Origin: Chiridota heheva
Taxonomy: Eukaryota; Echinodermata; Holothuroidea; Apodida; Chiridotidae
Direction: 5' to 3'
NCBI GenBank assembly: GCA_020152595.1
Contig: JAIGNY010001580.1
Span: 855,001 to 919,000, forward strand
Length of the DNA stretch: 64,000 nucleotides
Shown in pieces: positions 59,679 to 64,000 of the stretch (its first letter is position 1; each line of letters begins with the position of its first letter). Under the pieces are notes generated by a model. The model was not told the origin of the DNA. It did no database searches and saw only the letters and a program-made list of their open reading frames with translations. The position numbers and the translations under genes are program-made.

Positions 59679-61502
59679 GCCCTACCAAACAAACAAAAAC
59701 ACAGGAATAATTTTCTCCATGTTCCATAATGCGGTAGACCTTTCCAGTTGCAAACCCGCTCAGAGCAAATGTTTTATATCTTTTTTTTGTAGATTTTCTT
59801 GATAAATATATATTTTTGCATATATGTCCTCAAGGCTAAAATTTACACCATGTTTAGTTCTAATACATGCAAGTATGTTCACTTATTCCTCAGGGCAAAG
59901 TGTGCTTGCTTTCCTAATATATTTAATAATGAGGAAATGAATTTAAGAAATCAATTGCCATTTAGCTTCCTGTTACAAGTCTTGCAGACTTTAGATGTCA
60001 AGTAAAAAGGAAAAGGAAATTGTACTGGTATGTAAAGAAACAAAAACAAGGATTTCTTGGAGACTCATGATAATGTGATAACTTTAATATTAAATGCTTT
60101 CTATGGGGTATAGAAGAAAGCATTATTTTATCACAACATTTTTTATCTTTCTGAGTTTGCATCTGGAGTTAATAGTTCACTAAAGACATTCATCTGTACC
60201 TTTGCCACTATTGATTCTCCACTGTTGTTTTATGCTTACAACATAATTGTTATAACAAACTACTGAGTAAACAACCACCAGGAGGTGTCACAACTATTTT
60301 GATCAAGAGGAAAATATTGTTAGGTACCTGTATGTCTAAGTGGTTTAAAATATAACATATGTTGGATGGATGTTTGATAACAAGAAAGTAAACAATTCCA
60401 AGAAGCAGGTTTTTTTATTATACAAATCTTAGAAGAGACCTACATCCTAGGATTAGCTTACTGGTCAGATGTGTCTGTAGTATCTTGTGCAAAGGAGGAC
60501 AATATGAAACAAATGAACTTTGATTTGATTATACGATAGTCAAGGTAAAGATCTTAAACCTTGTTTGAAAATTCCCTCCCCTCCCCCCCCCCTCCCTCCC
60601 CGGACCAGCACCCTTGTGTAGGTTTTGTTTTGGTAAAATTGTTATGTAGTATTTGTTTTCTTCAGATGGTAAGTGACCTTAATTATTCTGACCATAATTT
60701 TTTGAGTCTTTGCCATGCCTCTAATACAGTTAGCAAAAATAAACTGCCTATCAATTTCATTGACTAAAGAACTACAGTGCTAAAAGATATTGAGCTGTCT
60801 GACCAATCATATATCACAAATTACGCATGAATTAAAAACTGATCAAAGATTGATCAGCCATAACTCAAAAACAAAAAGGTTTTTTTTCAAAATTAAAAAA
60901 ACTGATCTGCTCAATTTAAAAAAACTCTTTTTACCACCAAGGACTAAACCAGTTTGTCCACTGCTATGCAGACAGATACACTGAACATCAAAGTGGAAGT
61001 ATGTCATTTGCAGCTCCTGCTCCCCCCACCCCTCATTCAGGTGTTGAGAGAAGTGGGCATGATTGAATGGCGCTTGTATCCTTCAGAGGGGATGTTAAGT
61101 CGTCAGTCCGATGGTAAGACAGTCACACCCTACCTGGTTCTCTGAACACTTCTCGTAAAGAGTAGGGTGAAAACCTGTTGTTTATCCACTTCCAGCGTGG
61201 TCAAAATCCATGTTCATTTATTGCTCTGTTATAACCTTCAAATATGGAGTATGCGGGGTAATTGGTAGAAGAAGAAGAAGCAATATAAAATAAGCTTCAT
61301 TATTCTTCAAATTTGTATGGCACATTATCTAAAAAATACTAAAATGTTCCTTTAAAATCATGCAAATGTATATGAACACAAAATTCAATAAAGTAGCAAA
61401 ATAGTATAAGACAAAGATACAGATTAAATTACAGAATTGAAAGCACAATAAAAAAAGTAAGTCACAAGTAAATGTTGGATAACTGTTGAAGTATTTAATT
61501 GA
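59679..61502. other. Intron sequence, no gene recognised; possible SINE tail near 61060-61120
   Basis: ATGGCGCTTGTATCCTTCAG followed by GGGATGTTAAGTCGTCAGTC (61066-61107) resembles the body of common invertebrate SINEs (CCTTCGGA, GGACGTTAAGCCG). No head or tail found. The rest is AT-rich. Confidence 0.4.
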
Positions 61503-62150
61503 GAGGGGCAGACTATGAGAGGGGCAGACTATGAGAGGGGCAGACTATGAGAGGGGCAGACTATGAGAGGGGCAGACTATGAGACGGGCAGACTATGAGA
61601 GGGGCAGACTATGAGAGAGGCAGACTATGAGAGGGGCAGACTATGAGAGGGGACAGACTATGAGAGGGGCAGACTATGAGAGAGGCAGACTATGAGAGGG
61701 GCAGACTATGAGAGGGGACAGACTATGAGAGGGGAAGACTATGAGAGGGGCAGACTATGAGAGGGGAAGACTATGAGAGGGGCAGACTATGAGAGGGGCA
61801 GACTATGAGAGGGGCAGACTATGAGTGGGGCAGACTATGAGAGGGGCAGACTATGAGAGGGGCAGACTTTGAGAGGGGCAGACTATGAGAGGGGCAGACT
61901 ATGAGAGAGGCAGACTATGAGAGGGGCAGACTATGAGAGGGGAAGACTATGAGAGGGGAAGACTATGAGAGGGGCAGACTATGAGAGGGGCAGACTGAGT
62001 GGGACAGACTATGAGAGGGGCAGACTATGAGAGGGGCAGAGTATGAGAGGGGCAGACTATGAGAGGGGCAGACTATGAGAGGGGCAGATTGTGAGAGGGG
62101 CAGACTAGGAGAGAGGCAGACTATGAGAGGGGAAGACTAGGAGAGGGGCT
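61503..62150 (+). repeat. 16-bp minisatellite, about 40 units
   Basis: Unit GAGAGGGGCAGACTAT, with rare GAGAGAGG, GGACAGACT and GGAAGACT variants, very uniform. It ends about 300 bp before a STIM exon. The + strand is purine-rich with GGGG in every unit, so it could form G-quadruplex or triplex structure. Confidence 0.95.
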
Positions 62151-62454
62151 TTGGACCATGTACATTTAAAGCACGATTATCAAACTATGATCTAAATTTA
62201 GGAACTACAAGACAAAAATTATCTTTGGACCTTAGGGAGTATCTAGTTGTTTTGTATTCAAACATGCTGGATAAATAAACTGGGGCCATTTTATTGAGTG
62301 TTGTAAAACAAAAGTACTTAAAAAAAAAAAAATTGATATATGTAGAAGACAAGTAACCAGCGCATAACAGGTGAGACTGACTATTTGTAACTATTCTGGC
62401 TGCATAGTCATGTCTATATACTTTTAAAAATATTTGTTTTGTTCCTCCTGACAG

Positions 62455-62570
62455 GCTTGCAGTGAACAGCGCACAGTTTATGCAGTCAATTCTTGGCATC
62501 ACCGATCCCATCCATCGACAAAAGATAGCCCTCAAGGCGATGGATGCCGTTTTATTTGGGCCTCCAAAAC
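62455..62570 (+). CDS. STIM: STIM exon: second half of SAM domain
   Basis: Completes Arg and encodes LAVNSAQFMQSILGITDPIH, RQKIALKAMDAVLFGPPK plus one base. Human STIM1 reads [20 protein letters not shown] and RQKLQLKALDTVLFGPP, so SAM helices 4-5 are conserved and the exon stops just before the transmembrane region. The human N171 sequon (NTT) is not present here (NSA). Acceptor CCTCCTGACAG (62454), donor GTAAGT (62571), a near-ideal splice site. Confidence 0.94.
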
Positions 62571-62964
62571 GTAAGTTGTGCAGTAACATGCAACAGAATG
62601 GTTGCTGTGTGTCTTTCTGTCTTATCACCATCACACATGCAAGGGTTTGATTTTGCTTGTCTTGTAATCCAGAAAACTGTCTGTATGGTGGCTTGCAATT
62701 CATCCCTGCTTTGACATAGGGATGAATGTAGGGTCAACTGGAATATATTTGTTTCATTTTGACATATCTGTCGTGACGAATGTGTGTGTAACTGCATATT
62801 ACTCTGATTTATGTTTATTTCCATTGTTTTCTGTAACTAATAAGTGATTTAAGCTGTAAATAATCAATAGATAACACAAACACAAAAAGCAGATACTTGT
62901 AAATCATATTAATTTTCATTTTCAAACAAAAACACAGATCACACCTCTCCCCCTTCATCTCAAT
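62571..62964. other. Intron sequence, no feature
   Basis: Nothing supported. Confidence 0.4.
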
Positions 62965-63245
62965 TTCCATTCTTTTTAAGAACCTACCTCCAACTTCATC
63001 ACCTTTCTCCACAACAGCAATTTATTCCACCTGATCTAAACCTCCCTTTCCTTCCCTTTTCTGCCTTACCTTTCTTTTATTACCTTAACTTCTTTCCCTT
63101 ATCCACCTTCTATCCCTCCCTCCCTCTATCCCACCCCCTTCCTCTCTGTCCTAACTCAAGCACCTTAGTTTTTAACACCCTCTTGGCACATTTGACTCTG
63201 AATGTCACGTGCCGTTAAACATCAACAGACCAAACCAAACCAAAA
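62965..63245 (+). pseudogene. 3' tail of LINE family N, copy 5
   Basis: AACTTCATCACCTTTCTCCA then CAACAGCAATTTATTCCACC match the end of copy 2 (36645-37265). A CT-rich untranslated region follows, ending CGTGCCGTTAAACATCAACA and an ACCAAACCAAACC tail. It includes almost no coding sequence. Confidence 0.7.
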
Positions 63246-64000
63246 CGTACTTTCGCACATGGCGTCAAAACAGGGGTGAATTGTCATTAAAGGAGCACTT
63301 TGCCAAAATGTGAGGGTGCATTATTTTGAAGTCTCTAGAATATTCCAACATACTTTTTTTGCATACGATGATACTGCTGAAGTTTGACATGAATGCTCAG
63401 CATATATTTCAGCATTGCTGAAATATATTGCCATTATTTATAATGAATACTTAATTTATTTTCAACATATTCATAAATTCCCATGAATTAGCAAAGAGAC
63501 ACCCTTATTTTTGTTATTGATAGCTTTAGATGTTGGGTGAGATCTTCCAGACTAATTGAGCTTATAATTAAGCTTATTATTATACCCTGGTCTATAATTA
63601 TATTAGTTATTAATGAGCAAGACATGAATGATGTATTTCATATAACATGAGTGACAATTCAGATATGTTTGTTTTATGAAAGAGAATAGAAGAAACTCCT
63701 TTTCCAGGTTTAATGCATTGAAGCAAATATCTTTATTAAAAGAAAATTGCATCATGGGTGCTTTTTCATTGTGTCTTAATGACTTGTTTTCATGACATTC
63801 ATCTTGGATCTGAGTTTTTGTTTTTTATATGTATATGTTTGTTGGGAGTTTCCATGTATTGTAGTTAATTTCTATTAATTAGTTCATTTACAAGAATGAG
63901 GTTAGGAATGCACCAGAACTTGGTTCTGGCCAGAACATCCAGCTGGAACTTAAGATATTTCTAAGTTCCGGTTCCGACCGGAACTCAGGGTAAATCGTTG
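63246..64000. other. STIM intron, no gene; palindromic segment at the window edge
   Basis: AT-rich. The last about 100 bp contain repeated and inverted GGAACTT/AAGTTCC and GGTTCTGGCCAGAACA-type palindromes (63903-63990), probably the start of another inverted-repeat element cut by the window edge. Confidence 0.45.

Noticed and set aside
60561..61145. Small coding exons near 60.6-61.1 kb
   Set aside because: No STIM similarity, low-complexity proline runs, and the last part looks like a SINE body.

Overview
This is a eukaryotic window: spliced coding exons with GT/AG boundaries sit in AT-rich DNA crowded with transposon remnants and tandem repeats. No prokaryotic gene organisation is visible. 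An invertebrate STIM gene, frequent TAGGCCTA words, and non-LTR and TTAA-type DNA elements like those common in marine invertebrates suggest a marine invertebrate, perhaps an echinoderm. That assignment is inference.

The only confidently recognised host gene is STIM (stromal interaction molecule, the ER calcium sensor of store-operated calcium entry). It lies on the + strand. Four consecutive exons are visible: 38264-38397 (EF-hand), 44976-45093 (hidden EF-hand region), 56568-56679 (first half of SAM) and 62455-62570 (second half of SAM up to the membrane anchor). They join in frame with phases 0, 1 and 2, and the last ends in phase 1. The transmembrane segment, coiled coils and SOAR/CAD region must lie beyond 64000. 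The signal-peptide exon was not found. Introns are about 6.6, 11.5 and 5.8 kb, and repeats fill most of them.

The first 38 kb hold no certain host gene. They contain two 5-bp-TSD DNA elements (461-916, 2982-3710), long minisatellites (4321-4840, 12418-13425, 24107-25152), a TTAA-flanked element with a decayed THAP zinc finger (8378-9324), a hAT-like element with a perfect 8-bp duplication (10644-11687), a 172-bp tandem array (17478-18424), a broken LINE (19086-21905) and many palindromic TTAA-flanked MITEs. A possible decayed exon is at 17245-17516 and a possible terminal exon at about 2750-2960.

The STIM introns hold a CR1/L2-like LINE on the - strand with (TA)n blocks at its 3' side, a 19-bp array, a 2.8-kb array of 37/35-bp units starting 90 bp after an exon, a composite MITE that has produced two minisatellites (50008-52371), a MITE with a triplicated end that was later hit by a SINE-like element (55295-56334), and a 16-bp array just upstream of the last exon.

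The main biological signals are: (1) several palindromic MITE families that share TTAA flanks, most with AGGA-type termini, one of them carrying a THAP remnant and so pointing to the Kolobok superfamily; and (2) repeated birth of minisatellites from sequence inside or at the ends of DNA transposons. I found no sign of a wholly new enzymatic system.
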